Assembly: GCA_014529385.2 (NCBI GenBank)
Contig: CM043959.1
Coordinates: 51,637,253-51,701,252 of the forward strand
DNA: 64,000 bases
Reading direction: 5' to 3'
Source of the DNA: Adiantum capillus-veneris
Lineage: Eukaryota > Streptophyta > Polypodiopsida > Polypodiales > Pteridaceae
Positions 24,929 through 37,055 of this stretch are shown here, piece by piece; within the stretch, counting starts at the first letter, position 1; every line of letters starts with the position of its first letter. The position numbers and the translations under genes are program-made. Below the pieces are notes generated by a model. The model saw only the letters and a list, made by a program, of their open reading frames with translations. It searched no databases and was not told the origin of the DNA.

Positions 24929-26286
24929 GGATTCTCATTGCGAGCATTTTTCTTGGGGTAAGAACGATAGCCATGTCCTTGCTCCCCATACTTAAAACAC
25001 TTATGGTCCTTGCGAAAAGCTTCAAGCTCTTCATGAGAGAGTTTGTTTTTACCTTTGTAAACTCCCGTCTCCTTGGACCTATTGTTGTTGTTGTAGGAAG
25101 TGCCTTGGGAAGAATTTTAAGCATTGGTTTTCCCCTTTGCATCATTCTTGTCTTTGTTTTCCATGGGTTTGACATTCCGTTTGGCCCCTTGTTGGAAATT
25201 GATGCGGGAAGCAACCATGGTGTGGTGGATTACTTCGATGATAGAACTAGGCCATTGGGAGTTGACATACTTGGCCATTTCTTCAGGTAATCCCGCACAA
25301 AATTGTTGCTTTTGCTCGACGAAGTCTATCTTTTGGAAGACAGTAACCTTGAGATGTAAATCCCAAAACTTGTCCACATATTTGTGAATAGATTCATGTG
25401 AGAGAAGCTTCAAACTGAGTCATTTGGTAAGTACTTTGTCCTTTGCATCGCTTGCAAGAAATTCCTTCATTATGGAAACTCGTAGAGTTTTCCATGTCTT
25501 TGGGGCTTCACCTTTGCCACGAAGGCTAGCCCACCATTGATGAGCCGATTTTTGGAAGTGCATAGCTACATGGCGTAGCTTGGAGGACTACGTGAAGACC
25601 TCGTCTCCAAAGGCCGTATCAAATTGTTGGATGAATGCCAATAATACTTTGTCGTTGGCACCAAAGGTGCCATCATAGGTGAGAAAAGAGCTACTCTTTC
25701 CTCCCTCTTTGAACTTCTTGAGCTTTTGTGATCTTCGCCATGCAGGGTATGATTTGCGATGGCCTCCCCTCTTGTATTCTCTAGGAGAATAGCCATAGCT
25801 TTCATCAGTAGAGGAGAAAGGTGAAGCAGAAGGAGAAGAGGGTGACCTCTTTCTTGACCTTTTCTTCCTTTGTTTCCTCACTTCCCTTTTGGAGTGACGA
25901 GGAGAAGGATTTTGTGTTGACCGTTTCCTCATGGGAGGAGTTGGCGATCGTCTAGACCGTCGTTTTTGTGGAGCCACATCTTCAAAGGAACTTAGGGGTT
26001 CATTACTTTCTTGTTCTTTGGATTCCTCCTTTCATATGTAAGAGAGTCTTCTTTTGGGTTTCTCATCAAGAGGCCTCCTAAGCTCTCTCTTCTCTTGGAG
26101 AGGAAGGGAAATCCCATAAGCACAAAGTTGTTGAGTAACTTCGGCTTGCAAAGTAGGGTTGCCCATAGCTTGATGCAACCTAGTAACAAGATAATTGATA
26201 AACATGGGGGCATCATCATTAGCACCTTCACGTGCAAAATCAAAGTTATCAATGTTCATTCTACTCTCTTGGTTATTGTCAGCCAT
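24912..26286 (-). pseudogene. gypsy gag, broken
   Basis: The likely start is ATG at 26284-26286 (MADNNQESRM). The frames at 26286-26032, 25977-25588 and 25413-24912 together give a gag-like protein. It has an Arg/Ser/Lys-rich middle (about 25800-25970), a retrotransposon gag core with PAWRRSQKLKKF and FIQQFDTAF, and a C-terminal part with HKYVDKFWDLH and FCAGLPEEMAKYV. Stops lie between the pieces. I could not find an intact zinc knuckle. Confidence 0.75.
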
Positions 26287-26687
26287 GCTAATTATACTTA
26301 TGTGTTTACTTAGTGTATTCTTAGGCAACTCAAAACTTTAGTTGCTACTTCTCTTAGCCTTTGAAAATAAGCACTTAAGTATCTACACCCACGGCTCGTA
26401 TTGGTTAATTATAGAGAGTAGTGGGGTGGGTCTAACATAGAAAAATTGCCGAGGGATAGCTCCTTTCGGACTTTTTATGGCTCAATAATGGTAAAGCCGT
26501 AGGCAAGTCTGAAAGGACCCCATTATCAAGACCAAATCTCTCGAGGTGTGCACCATATCCCACATTGTGGGCTCAACAAAACCGATAATAGATCCCAGTC
26601 CCACTTACCCTAATATAAGTAACAAAATCAACCATTAATACGCTACTTAAGGACCTCTCTTCTTAAGCAAGAAAAGAGAAACCAATT

Positions 26688-26700
26688 TCTCTGATACCAA
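26688..26700 (-). other. primer-binding site of the chromovirus (tRNA-iMet)
   Basis: The minus strand reads TTGGTATCAGAGA next to the LTR edge, matching the initiator-Met complement. It fixes the inner end of the 5' LTR at 26701. Confidence 0.9.
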
Positions 26701-27440
26701 TGTAATGGAAGTGGTCTATCAACTTTGAGAATAGCGGAACTAAGAGAATTAGAACTAGCATTTTTGTGAGATTACTTTGAGAACATAGAGGGTGAACCTA
26801 ATTGATGGTAGCAACATGAACATAGTACTTAATTAACTTGGCATGAACAATAATTTTGAAAGAGAGAGAGAGTATTAGAGAACATGACAATAGTTGAGGA
26901 CCAGATTTACTTGGAGCCGGTCCCCCCTCCAAAAGACGTTTGTATTATAGATTCTCCCATCAAGAGAGACTTGTTACAGTACAATCTTTGTGTTCCTTGT
27001 GACCTTCGTGATGCTATGAAGATGGAAAGCTTCTTGCATCATGAGATTAACATAAACTTTGCAAAAAGCATTAACTATCCCAAGCCTCAGTCCCAAGGCC
27101 TCAAACACCTTTGAAGGTGGAGAGAGCTAGTGGGGAATGAGGGTAGGGAGGAAGAGAAAGAAGAATCGTCCATATAGGAGCGAAATAGTTCCTCACTTAT
27201 CATCACTCTTCTTGCTTAGTGTAGCATAATAGCATAGTAATGAAGATGAAGAAGATGAAAAGCTTAAGCATTGAAGCATGGCTCTTGGTTGGATTTACAT
27301 TCCATAGCCAAGAGTGTTGGTGTAAGCTCTCCACTTCTCAACAAGCTTGGAGAAGAAGATGGCGATCTTGCACTTTCATTAGAAGAAAGTTGGACTCATT
27401 TTCGGGCCTTTTAGCTCTAGTGAGAGAATGCTTCTTAGCC
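26701..27440 (-). repeat. right (5') LTR of the chromovirus, truncated
   Basis: Starts TGTAATGG on the plus strand and aligns with 14342-14980. Past about 27400 the two copies no longer align apart from a short GAGAGAAT block, so the outer part was lost or replaced. Confidence 0.82.
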
Positions 27441-28500
27441 AATAGGAAGAAGGCTAACGTTACGTTGAAAAGACTTTGTTCTTATTTTTGAAAATGTCCA
27501 TGAAAACCTTTTGGATGAAATTATCCCTATCACTAGAAAAAGAAGGCGCTTGATAGTGACATCTTGCACAAGCGCCGAACGCCTTTTTATGACGCGATGT
27601 TGCTATCCTATAAAGTTTGGTACTTGTACGTGTGCAACTCGCACACGCATCAATCACCTTTTCATAAGCTACTTGCAATTTGAATTTGAATGAATCGTAC
27701 GGGATAACGATTGATAGGTACTATTAAAGACTAAGAAGAAGTCAGAACCAAGCGAATAAAGGCCCCTGAGGGGTCTCTAGGGCCTCTACTCGCTTGGTTC
27801 TGACCTCATGAGGCCTCGAGGCTTAAAAATTCCATATCTTGAGCTAGAGACGTCGGATTTCAGCATTTTAAAGTGCTATCCTAAGGTTTTTTGACGTTTC
27901 GGATGCATTCATGGTATTCTTTTTGTATTTGAAAACTTCTTTGATGTGTTTTATCTCATTGTACATCACATCACTCATTAAGATTCAGAAACATAGATTT
28001 TTGTGCACACTTAAGTTGGGCTCTCAAAAAGCATTATGTACGAGCATACATTCAAGTGATTGAGCAAACTTTTATGTATGTACTATTCAAAATAGAATTC
28101 TAAAAAAATACTTTCATATTTTTCAAGATTCCTCTCTCTATGCTGAGTTGAGTTGGTCAAAAACATGATTAACCAAGGATCTTACTAGGATAGAGAAACA
28201 AAAAGTAAGAGTATGTTGTTGTACTTGGTTCACCATCCAATTAAATTTGGGAGCTTCTCTATTTATAAATCAAAGGAAAACAATTACTCTTTGCGAGCAA
28301 GCAATGTCACACTGACGATGTGATAGTGTGATTATTATTAAATTATGGTGGAAATACAATTCATGATAAAAGAAAGAAATGTTCATGGCTAGCACTCAAG
28401 AATGATGTGCAAAACAGTGCACTAAGTCTCTTATATGGGTTTAAAGAGATGTGACACCATGGTATGTGACATGGGGTTTTGCATCATGGGAAGGAATTTG
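27441..28500. other. unassigned DNA with a hairpin
   Basis: No coding signal found. It contains the inverted repeat at 27741-27804, listed separately. Part may be LTR sequence not shared with the left copy. Confidence 0.35.
27741..27804. repeat. 64-bp inverted repeat (hairpin)
   Basis: GTCAGAACCAAGCGA at 27741 pairs perfectly with TCGCTTGGTTCTGAC ending at 27804. The stem extends inward to about 26 bp with three mismatches, leaving a loop of about ten bases. Its role is unknown; a small inverted-repeat element or a hairpin RNA source are options. Confidence 0.8.
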
Positions 28501-28639
28501 GAACATGGGTTATTATGGTTCCTATGGACTATCACACAAGTTATGTCAATATGATGGGAGTCTTACAGGGGGTTTCATAAATTGAAGTTCACACCAAACA
28601 ACCTACTGTTTTGTGAACCTTCATCTATTATAACAAAGA

Positions 28640-29070
28640 GAGATGCTCTACAAGAGAGATTCCTTCCCACAAGGGTGCATACACGACACCCATTAACAAA
28701 GAAAGTGTGATTTGATAACATGTCCACCAAGCAAAAGACTTGATGCTTGGTTTGAGACTCATAATGATCAACGGTACTTGTACCTCCATGTTTATTGTTT
28801 ACGATGATCTTTTCCTTGAGTCCTATTATTTATGTAAGTAATTTCTCTATAATATCTTCTCTTTGAGGTGACGCTCATGTAGACTTATTATTTATACATG
28901 TAATTTCTCTATAATACCTTCTCTTGGAGGTGAGGTTCCTCTAGACTTGGTCTTTGAAGCTACCAATGTCTAAGAGCTTTCAGAAAATTTGGTGTGAAGT
29001 GTCTCAAATCTCTTGGAAAAGACGTTGAGGAAGCGCCAATAAAGCAATGTGGACTGGTGGGAAATGTTCT
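28640..29070. repeat. dispersed repeat also found at 33.85 and 42.05 kb
   Basis: Diverged copy of about 33830-34440 and 42051-42600. Shared blocks include CCTCCATGTTTA/TTGTTT, GAAGCTACCAAT and CAATAAAGC-ATGTGG. It is noncoding in all copies. It could be an LTR of an unlisted element; I could not place both ends. Confidence 0.6.
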
Positions 29071-29072
29071 TG

Positions 29073-29880
29073 CTATGCAGCTCCAAAAAAGATAGGACCA
29101 AAAGTTTCAAGGTACCTTATATCAAATAGGCCCTCAATATCCCCACACACACCCACACACACACACACACACACATAGATTTTATTATCATCCTCAAAGG
29201 TCAAATATGACCTACAGGACCAAAGATACATGTGATGTACTATGTATTGGGTTGATATGTGATCTTGATGCTCCAAGATTTTAGTGATGAGAATCGAAAT
29301 GAAGAGCCCACATTGCGGTAGGGAGAGGAAAGTGTGTAGGTCTAAGTCATGTCTAAAAATGTGAGGGAAGCAAGTTCGGATGTGAGCAAAAGCTAACCAG
29401 TCTAGTAGTGTGTGGTACTCAAAAATCTCCACCTTGTAGTGCGTATAATGTGCAGAGTTTATTCGACTCTTCTCCATTTCCCCAGCGCCCTATCTTGCAT
29501 CAAAAGGGGTGGGAGCTAAGCCTAATGGTTGTGATAATGCGTATCGCTGACAAGGGGATAGGCTCAAACATATAAAGGGTGAGTACGATTTCCTCTTTCG
29601 GCGGTGAAGAACATGGTTTTGTAGTTGGGGGCAATATGGGTGGTGTAATGTATGAAGCATGACCCACCAAACTCCTCTGAAACCGCAATACATTGTTGTT
29701 GTAGAAAAGCTTTAGTCACTTGAGAGTCTATTGAGGCATCATGTAGCAAGTGTAATGCATCCAATCTCCCAAACCACTTCTTTATGTCTTGCAGCCATCC
29801 CGTGCTCAAGATCTTGCTTTTATGGTCTTTTGAACTTTTTTGCTTGCTTCCTATGCTATTGTAGGAAGTCAATGTGAGGG
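29073..29880 (-). pseudogene. LINE-type polymerase 3' fragment (copy 2)
   Basis: The minus-strand frame 29872-29564 shares GWLQDIKKWFGR and APNYK with copy 1 at 761. Shifted frames below it carry EPIPLSAIRIITTIRLSSHP and EYHTLLDW, matching the end of copy 1. Homology stops at a (GT)n tract (plus strand CA, 29141-29175), where copy 1 has (CT)n. Several frame breaks are present, so it is not functional. Confidence 0.6.
29141..29175 (+). repeat. (CA)n tract at the 3' end of LINE copy 2
   Basis: CA run with two interruptions. It reads (GT)n in the LINE orientation. Confidence 0.93.
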
Positions 29881-30377
29881 GTTTTGACGTATCTTTATCA
29901 CCACAACCCTTTCCACGCCCATAACCTCAATTGGATGAGATCCCGAATCAAGAAGAAAGGAAGAGAGAGACATCTACAATTGGAGTTCTCTAATGTTTGC
30001 TTCATCTCATCAAGTTTTAATTTTTGCAATTTCCTATGAGTTTGAGTCCTCTAACTTTCTAGCGTCAGTTGCAACCAAGTTGTCAATGGAAATCTTACTA
30101 GTAGCCCATATTTTTCTTACCAATTTTTAAAAAAAAACTTACCTTTGCCTTTCTTACTAGCCACAAAATCCTAAATTGCAACACATAATGTTTGTGTTTT
30201 ACCTAGATTTCTCTTCTTGCAAGAAAACTAAAATTGACTCATTAAACTACATAAAATTTGGATACCCTTTCATCATGAGAAAAGTGTAGTTGTAGAAGTA
30301 TGATAAGAATCAAGATACAATTGAGAACAAGGAACATATATCACATTTCAAAAAGTTTTGACTTGCTTTGACAAAAT
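29881..30377. other. unassigned spacer
   Basis: AT-rich. I see no coding or repeat signal. Confidence 0.35.
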
Positions 30378-30617
30378 AAGTTGAAGGCCAAGAAGAGCAA
30401 GTGTGTCTTTATGCAGTCAAAGGTGCAGTATATTGGACACATTATTTTTAATGATGGTCTTAGGATGGATTCCAAGAAAGTAAATGCTATTTTAAAAGGA
30501 CCTCATCGAAAAAATTTGGAGACGCTTCACTTTTTTTTGGGTATGGCAGAGTATTATTGTAAATTCATTAAAAATTATAACAAGATAGATGTACCTATGA
30601 CTGATCAATACAAGGGT
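30378..30617 (+). pseudogene. gypsy RT C-terminal fragment
   Basis: The frame encodes KCVFMQSKVQYIGHIIF, MDSKKVNAIL and FFLGMAEYYCKFIKNYNKI, the standard end of a Ty3/gypsy RT leading into RNase H. Its continuation appears at about 33008-33373, so about 2.4 kb of foreign sequence now sits between them. Confidence 0.82.
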
Positions 30618-32940
30618 CAAGGTGGGAGGACAAGGGGAGCTCTGCAAGCTCTTCTCCACCCAACCACCTCCACTTATAGGCCTCTTTACCTATCTTTAGG
30701 AGACCCCTTAACTTAGCATGCTTAATTAGCTGTGCTTAGGACCCGTGTCCTGACATTACTCCCCCCTTGAAGGAGATTTCCATCCTCAAAAAAATCAACA
30801 AAAAATCTCTTCTTAAGAGCATCAAGGTTTTGCTATAATTGATCCACTTGATAAATATCAACTCATGTACTCGTAGGTGGAACTATCTGCTCATAGTAAA
30901 AAACTAAATTGAATGATTGCAATCAAAATATCCTCTAAAAAGATCAAAATATCAAAATTTCCCCTATTGAATTTTTGCATGACCCCTCGTCATTGATTGA
31001 AAAGAAAATAATGCCAGCAAAAAAATACACGCATAAAGAAGCACTTTGCTGCAAAACCTGATAAAAATCATGACGAGCCCTCTGCTATATATTCTAGCAA
31101 AGATCTTGAAGACCTTGCCACTATTGAATCCTTGCCCGACCCCTCGTCATTCATTGGAAAGAAAATAATGCCAGCAAAAGTGAACCTAACCAATCGTTCA
31201 TAGGGCTTTTCATAATAGAAGGAATATATGCAAAACTATGTGTAAATTGGAAGACTACACTATCCTTGTTAACTTTGTCATTGTTGACCATGCCATAGCA
31301 TACTAGTTACTTAAACTATAGAGAATTGTTTTTGAAAGAAAACAACAATTTATGCTTGAGTCATACTCACAAATTCTAATCTTGAACTTTGGACAATTGA
31401 CATTTAAAACCATGTGGTACAATCTTCTTAACATGTTGCCATACGAAATCTAATGATTGTGTCCCATCCAAACTGGTTTGCAATACTTGAAACCAAGTGA
31501 AAATAAAAGTATGCCACAAAAACTCATAGTAGTTTTGCATAACCGATCATGATTGAGAACCAACAATCATGAAAAATGTCGAGAAAAATTGGACTATCAA
31601 CCTACAAACATTGCATATCTGAATTGTAGGAAAATACACCTTGGAGCTATGATGCTCGAAGGAAATACACAACGTTGTCCTTGACAGAGAGGAAGATAAA
31701 AACATGCAAATAAAATCTATGCTTATGATAAGCGGAGTCGCCTCTTTTCAATTGCCCGAGCCATAAGCATAACCAATGAATAAGATTTTCACCTCCCTTC
31801 TTTGCAAATGCAAGAAATTTCCTACCACGAAGAATCACATGTCTACGAAGTCACAATCTTCCTTCAAAACCTTAGTCAGTTTGTGCCTGCAAAGCCTTTC
31901 AAAGCTTCACATCTACAATCTTTGTAACTTTGCCAAATGAAAAAAAAAAAAGGGCTCTAAGAAATGAGGTTTTACTTGCCCTTGCTCTTCATATGACGTC
32001 TCTAAAACTATGCCAAAATGGTGGCAAAGACCTTTTTAAACTTTCTTTGCACCATCCGTGTATGGAGCCTTGCTCCTTGAAGCTCGAACAACGCTTTGCA
32101 TAATGCCTTACATGCCTTTCTTCACCTTGCTCATCGTACCTTGATATGGGCTTTGCATGGCCATAGCTCCTCAACTCCAACCTTCTCCTCTATGCATGGA
32201 TTTGCATGGCCTTGCTCCTTTGGGCGACCTCGTTCCTTGAACTTAAGAGCTCTTACATGGCTTTGCATGCACTATGGCAACTTTGATCTTCTCTGTCAGA
32301 ACTATGAAGGGCCAAAATTGTGTTTTTTGACCACTTGTGCAACATACACAGAATAGATCAATATCAATTTAAACTTTCAGAAGACTGTTTTCGACAAAGT
32401 TAGAGACCACAATTTTCTAGTAAGGCCAACAGGTAAAATCTTTAGATATCAACTTCTATACGGAGATATTCTAAAAATAGAAAACATGTGATTTAAAATA
32501 CTACGAGGATAAGGGGAACTCTATATACCACTGAGAGAACAAGGTAAACTCTGCATTCTCTTCTCCACCCAACCACCTTCTCTTATAGACCTCTTGAATT
32601 ATCTTTAGGAGACCTCTTCTTATAGACCTCTTGACTTAACTTCTATACGAAGATATTTTAAAAATAGAAAACATGTGATTTAAATCCTAAGAGGACAAGG
32701 GGAACTCAATACACCACTAAGAGGACAAGGGAAACTCTACATGATCTTCTGCACCCAACCGCCTCCTTGTATAGACCTCTTATCTTTAGGAGACCCTTCA
32801 ACTTAGCTTGCCTAGCAAGCTGTGCTTGGGACCCATGTCCTACCCTTGGTCCTATTCTTGGTGGTCCTACCCTTAGACCCCTAGCAAGCTGTGCTTGGGA
32901 CCCATGTCCTACCCTTGGTCCTATTCTTGTCCTAGCACAA
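30618..32940 (-). mobile_element. LTR debris of a second chromovirus, nested
   Basis: LTR-like blocks at about 30625-30756, 32504-32640 and 32695-32940 share GAGGACAAGGG, TCTTTAGGAGACC and GTGCTT-GGACCC-TGTCC. At 30757-30800 the minus strand reads FEDGNLLQGGSNV into a GGGGGG tract, which resembles a chromovirus polyprotein end running into its polypurine tract and 3' LTR. Between the blocks I see no coding domain. It lies inside the plus-strand gypsy fragment and is heavily deleted. Confidence 0.55.
32811..32938. repeat. 69-bp tandem duplication in LTR debris
   Basis: The block CCTAGCAAGCTGTGCTTGGG and what follows is repeated with a 69-bp period, starting at 32811 and 32880. Confidence 0.85.
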
Positions 32941-33007
32941 TGTCTATTATATCTCTGGCAAACAGAGCAACATAGTAATTTTGACAAAATTAGATAATTG
33001 TAGCTAC

Positions 33008-33373
33008 TACTCCTAGCTTGTCCATCGTGTATTCAACCAACCCCTTTGTATGGAAGATTGATGCTAGTAATATGATGATTGGTGGTTTTCTTCTTCAGGA
33101 AGGTAGAACTATTTTCTTTGAAAGTAAGAAATTAGATAATACTCAATAGAATTATTTTTCCTACGAATGAGAGTTGTATGCCATTATACATGCCCTTCAA
33201 AAGTGGCGGCATTATTGGCATGGAGCAGAGTTTGAGATTGTGTTTGACCACGAGAGCATTAAATGGTTTACAACCCAACATGATTTGAAGGGTTGTAAGG
33301 CTTGTTGGGCACATATCCTTTAACAATATGATTGTACTTTACGGTATCATCCCACAATCGCTACAAAGTAGAA
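33008..33373 (+). pseudogene. gypsy RNase H fragment
   Basis: Reads NPFVWKIDASNMMIGGFLLQ, then ELYAIIHALQKWRHYW and FDHESIKWFTTQ, with three in-frame stops. It matches the RNase H that should follow the RT fragment at 30378-30617 on the same strand, so both probably belong to one old element. Confidence 0.8.
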
Positions 33374-33846
33374 GCCAACAGTTTAAGCAACATGCTACTA
33401 AGAGATAAATACTCTTTCCACAAAAATGAAAGTGATTTCTTGGTCTCACTTCGTGAGAATTGCAAGCACGATCTATCCTACACTAAGATATGAAGTCACA
33501 TAAGAACAATGGATCCATTTCACTCTGATGAGAGTTAGATAGTAGAATCTACACAGAGTTCTATTGTTCACGAGCGAAACTACTAGGATGGAAAAACTTT
33601 TGCATTGACGATGGGTCTTTAGTACACAAGGGGAGAGAGGAGGGCTAAAGAATAAAGATGGATTTTCCTCATAAGGAGGGTCACTAAAATTAGTTTTTGG
33701 TCGCAAGACTGTTCCCAAGAAGAGGAACAAGATGACAAAGAAATGAAAGCTTCATGGGTAAGGAGTGTCTCATCTATACAAAACTATCCTCAATAAATAT
33801 TTTTTCTCTTTTTAGATCATAATGATCTTTCCTTCCCCATAGTGAG
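33374..33846. other. unassigned spacer left of the tandem duplication
   Basis: No coding signal. The last part (from about 33820) already matches the dispersed repeat at 28.64 kb, which shows that copy A, not copy B, keeps the original left context. Confidence 0.4.
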
Positions 33847-34460
33847 ACGTACATAGACAAAGAACATAAAAAAGTACGATTTGACAATGTGTCCACCGAG
33901 TGGAAGCTTTGATGGTTTGTCAAGTCATAGTAAACAATTGCACCTCCATGTTTAGTGTTTGTGATGATCGTTTCTTCGAGTGTTATTGGCATGTTAAAAG
34001 ATGCCCTAGAGAACAACAGAAAAGAAGTACAAAATTTTCAATGCTTTTTTCCAGTTTGTAAATGGGTCCCCTTCATTAAGGGCTTCATAACTTTCTCCGC
34101 TTTTTGTTTTTGTTTTTTCTTGATTTGTAATTGGGTCTTTCATTCAAAAGCCTCGCTACTTTCTTTTCCAATTTTGATTTAAAATGCCAAAGTGAACCTT
34201 CACCTTGCTATTTATGGAAGAAATTTTTGTATAATATCTACTTTTAGAGGCAAGGTTCCTCTAGAGTCAATCTTTGAAGCTACCAATCTAAAGATCTTTC
34301 AAAGAATTTTATGTGGTTTCCCATATGTAGGGTCTGCAATACATGTGAAAAATCTTGTGTGAGAAAGCACCAATAAAGCCATGTGGGACTGGTGAAAAAG
34401 GTCCTTGCTATGTGACAACACCAATAGCTTCAAGATACCTCATACCAAAAAGGTTTGATA

Positions 34461-35430
34461 CCACTTCTTGGATAAAACGAGTATAGCAATCATAATGAAA
34501 TTGACAATGGTTGATTGCATTAAAAGGAGGGGACATAATTGGATCACCATGGGTTGTTTTGTCAGGGTACATCACCAACCTTCATCGATCTCAAGTGGAC
34601 TTCAAGACATGGCTTTACTTGTGCCTATGGGCTATCACATGAGTTATTAAAACAAAGAACTCCACATGGCTAGAGAGAGTTCTTATAGATTGAGGCTCAT
34701 ACCCAACAATAATGTGCCAAAATGAGGCATGGTAGGGATTAATGTGGCAACTAGGTGGCATAACATTCGTATCATCTTGAAGGCCATGCCAGCTCATGTG
34801 CCTCACGTAAACAATACTAACAATCTTTTGATATGGTGCTTAATTTGTTATTGTTTGCAAGTTAAGCTAATCGACAACCCGATATCCGCAATTAGATAGG
34901 GTAAAGACAGGTGTGTACGGGTTATTTGCTACACTACTTCCCTCGTCCAAAACGCTTCTGCCACATATCTAGAGGTCTCTCTATCAAACACAACTAGTCT
35001 TGCTTGGTGGGCCTTGCTATATAACATCTATAGAATACAATAGCACATATGAAGATTGACATTTAACATCTAAAGGAAGAAGCAGCACTGTGTGAAAAGC
35101 ATATATACATTTAAGAAATGCTACGTTTTTTTTTTGTGATGAAAAAACCAATGTATTTGTTGTGAATTTTGCAAATGTGTTATGGGAACAATAATTGAGG
35201 AAAGAGAGAGCAATCGGTGTTTGGTTTTTTTTTTAGTTTAAATAAATGAGAGGATCCAAAATTGAGATTCATATGACTTTTTAAATAATGAATGAACAAG
35301 ATTACTTGAAAGGAATTTTGCGAATGGTTTTTGTGCACAATAATTGAGGAAAAAGAGAGAAAAGAGATGTTGTGTTAGAAGAGAGGAAATCAGATTTCAT
35401 TGAGACATGCACGACAGTGACAAGGATAAT
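34461..35430. other. noncoding part of copy A
   Basis: AT-rich flank downstream of the GIY-YIG gene, duplicated at about 42621-43585. No gene is recognised. A Helitron 3' end may be expected here, but I cannot identify one. Confidence 0.4.
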
Positions 35431-36901
35431 TTAGATCTTTCTGTTTTGTTTTAAGAACATGTATTTCTTGCAGTGAGGGGGATGAGCTCGTAGAAAATTA
35501 TATCCAAACAAGCTTGTACTACTATGTGTACCGATGAATATTCTTTCTAGCATACGTGCTACATGTAAATTCTTGGAGACGGAAAGTATGTCAAAAATAA
35601 AGTTTTCTTTGAATGGCTAGTAGCGAATAACTTCGGATCGCATTTTTGAAGGTGGTTGTCGAGTGTGCTCTGTCTTTCGTCTTTCAAAATTGTTTGTGAC
35701 ACCTATGTACTTTCGTCCGTTTTGGCGGCATGTGATGGAGTAGAAGGTGTATTCAATGTCCCTTGTTTTTTGCTCGGTTGATTGTCGTGCTCAAGAAGTA
35801 GAACTTGAGTCTTGTTGTCCTGTTCTGCACAGCAAAAGCAAGAAAGAAAGAAACAGGATTACTGCAAGATTGCATGCTGAAACTTGAGAATATTAGACTA
35901 TATAATCGAGCGGGGTATTTCTTGAAATTTTTTCATGGTGGTGTCACCTGTGGGTGGGTTGTCGATGTTGATGAAAGCGTACGGATAGTCACTTCCAAAG
36001 CATGCTTTGTAAACATCCTTGTTGTGTTGCCAGCTTTTGGTACGTAATTGATGGTGGCTCATCATTGCACTGTCTCTTGAAGCTTACGAAGATCTCACTT
36101 GCGTCATTGTTCGTTGTATCTAAGAGGTCCTCGAGCACGACATCGTAGCCATAGTGCAACATCTCAAGAATGTAGGGCTTTATTGGTGTCTTCAATTGAA
36201 GCAAACGATTACCGTCCTCGACTGTCATGAGATCCTGGGGCACGTCAATCTCTATAGATAGTTTGCAAATGATCTCTTTCATTAGACCTTGAAAAAAGGA
36301 GTATTAGAAGGGACAAACAATTTTTTTTCCTTGTAAAAAAGCATGTTTTTTTACTGTTTCTTGTAGACAGCAAAGCAATGAAAATAAGTAAAAGATAAAC
36401 TTGCATGTGTGTAGAGCTAACCTGTTGCTCTTTTGATACCCATGCTCTTGTTTTGTTCGAGCTGCTTTACGGATCTGTCTATTAACAATCGCAATTTAGC
36501 ATAGTTTGCAAAACCCTTGATGTAAGTGTTCGGGCGACAACCTGCCAGGTTAAGCAGGTGTATTTGCCTCTCTGTTGGATACTGACGTGGTTCGATTTGG
36601 GGGTTTTTCTTTGAGGCAATGTTTTGCTTGAAAAGGGTAACAAGTCTCTGCAAGGCTATACAAATGCGATCAATATTTTGTGTGCATTGGAGGAACATAA
36701 TGTGATATGTTTTATAGAGCAGTATACCTTTGAATTGCTCATTTTATTCTCTTTGTTATCTATGTTGCCTGCAATGGTGACATGGTTAGAGTTCATACTG
36801 AAAAAACCAATAGTAGAATTGTGCAGAACCGCTGAGAAAGTGTTCATAAGAATCGAGACGAAAATAGAGCGCAAGATAATGCTACAAAGGGTGGAGTGCA
36901 A
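35431..36901 (-). pseudogene. GIY-YIG endonuclease gene, copy A (broken)
   Basis: Homologue of the four-exon gene in copy B. Matching exons are 36901-36728, 36647-36422, 36287-35948 and 35810-35431. Exon 3 lacks five bases relative to copy B (within the codons after ITYQKL), which shifts the frame, and exon 4 has a TAG after EVIRY. Copy A keeps the first motif as TFYSI, with the Tyr expected of a GIY motif, and an intact KYIGV motif; copy B has Asp in place of this Tyr. It cannot make a full protein. The order relative to the helicase is the same as in copy B. Confidence 0.75.
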
Positions 36902-37055
36902 GTTAATGCCGGTTTCGAAAGATCAACATGGAAGAACTCTTGAGACATCAGTTATATATTTATAGATTATTTGTTGCACAAATACTAGAAAACAAAGTCA
37001 TATGAAGACTTTATGAACTATTAGAGTACATGATCAACTAGCCACCAAAACTTTC

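Larger units (their letters stand above)
14342..27440 (-). mobile_element. Ty3/gypsy chromovirus hosting a nested copia
   Basis: On the minus strand the order is 5' LTR (from 26701, right end truncated), primer site, gag (from 26286), protease, RT, RNase H, integrase and a chromodomain-like end (to 21484), a polypurine-like tract and the 3' LTR (21105 down to 14342). The LTR starts TGTAATGG on the plus strand at both 14342 and 26701; homology runs about 640 bp before the copies diverge. The left LTR is about 1.5 kb once the 5.2-kb copia insertion is removed. The coding region is interrupted throughout, so the element is inactive. The right end near 27440 is where homology to the left LTR fades, not a proven terminus. 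Confidence 0.85.

Noticed and set aside
32706-32997. Proline- and cysteine-rich repeated frames on both strands
   Set aside because: They are explained by the 69-bp tandem duplication in LTR debris.
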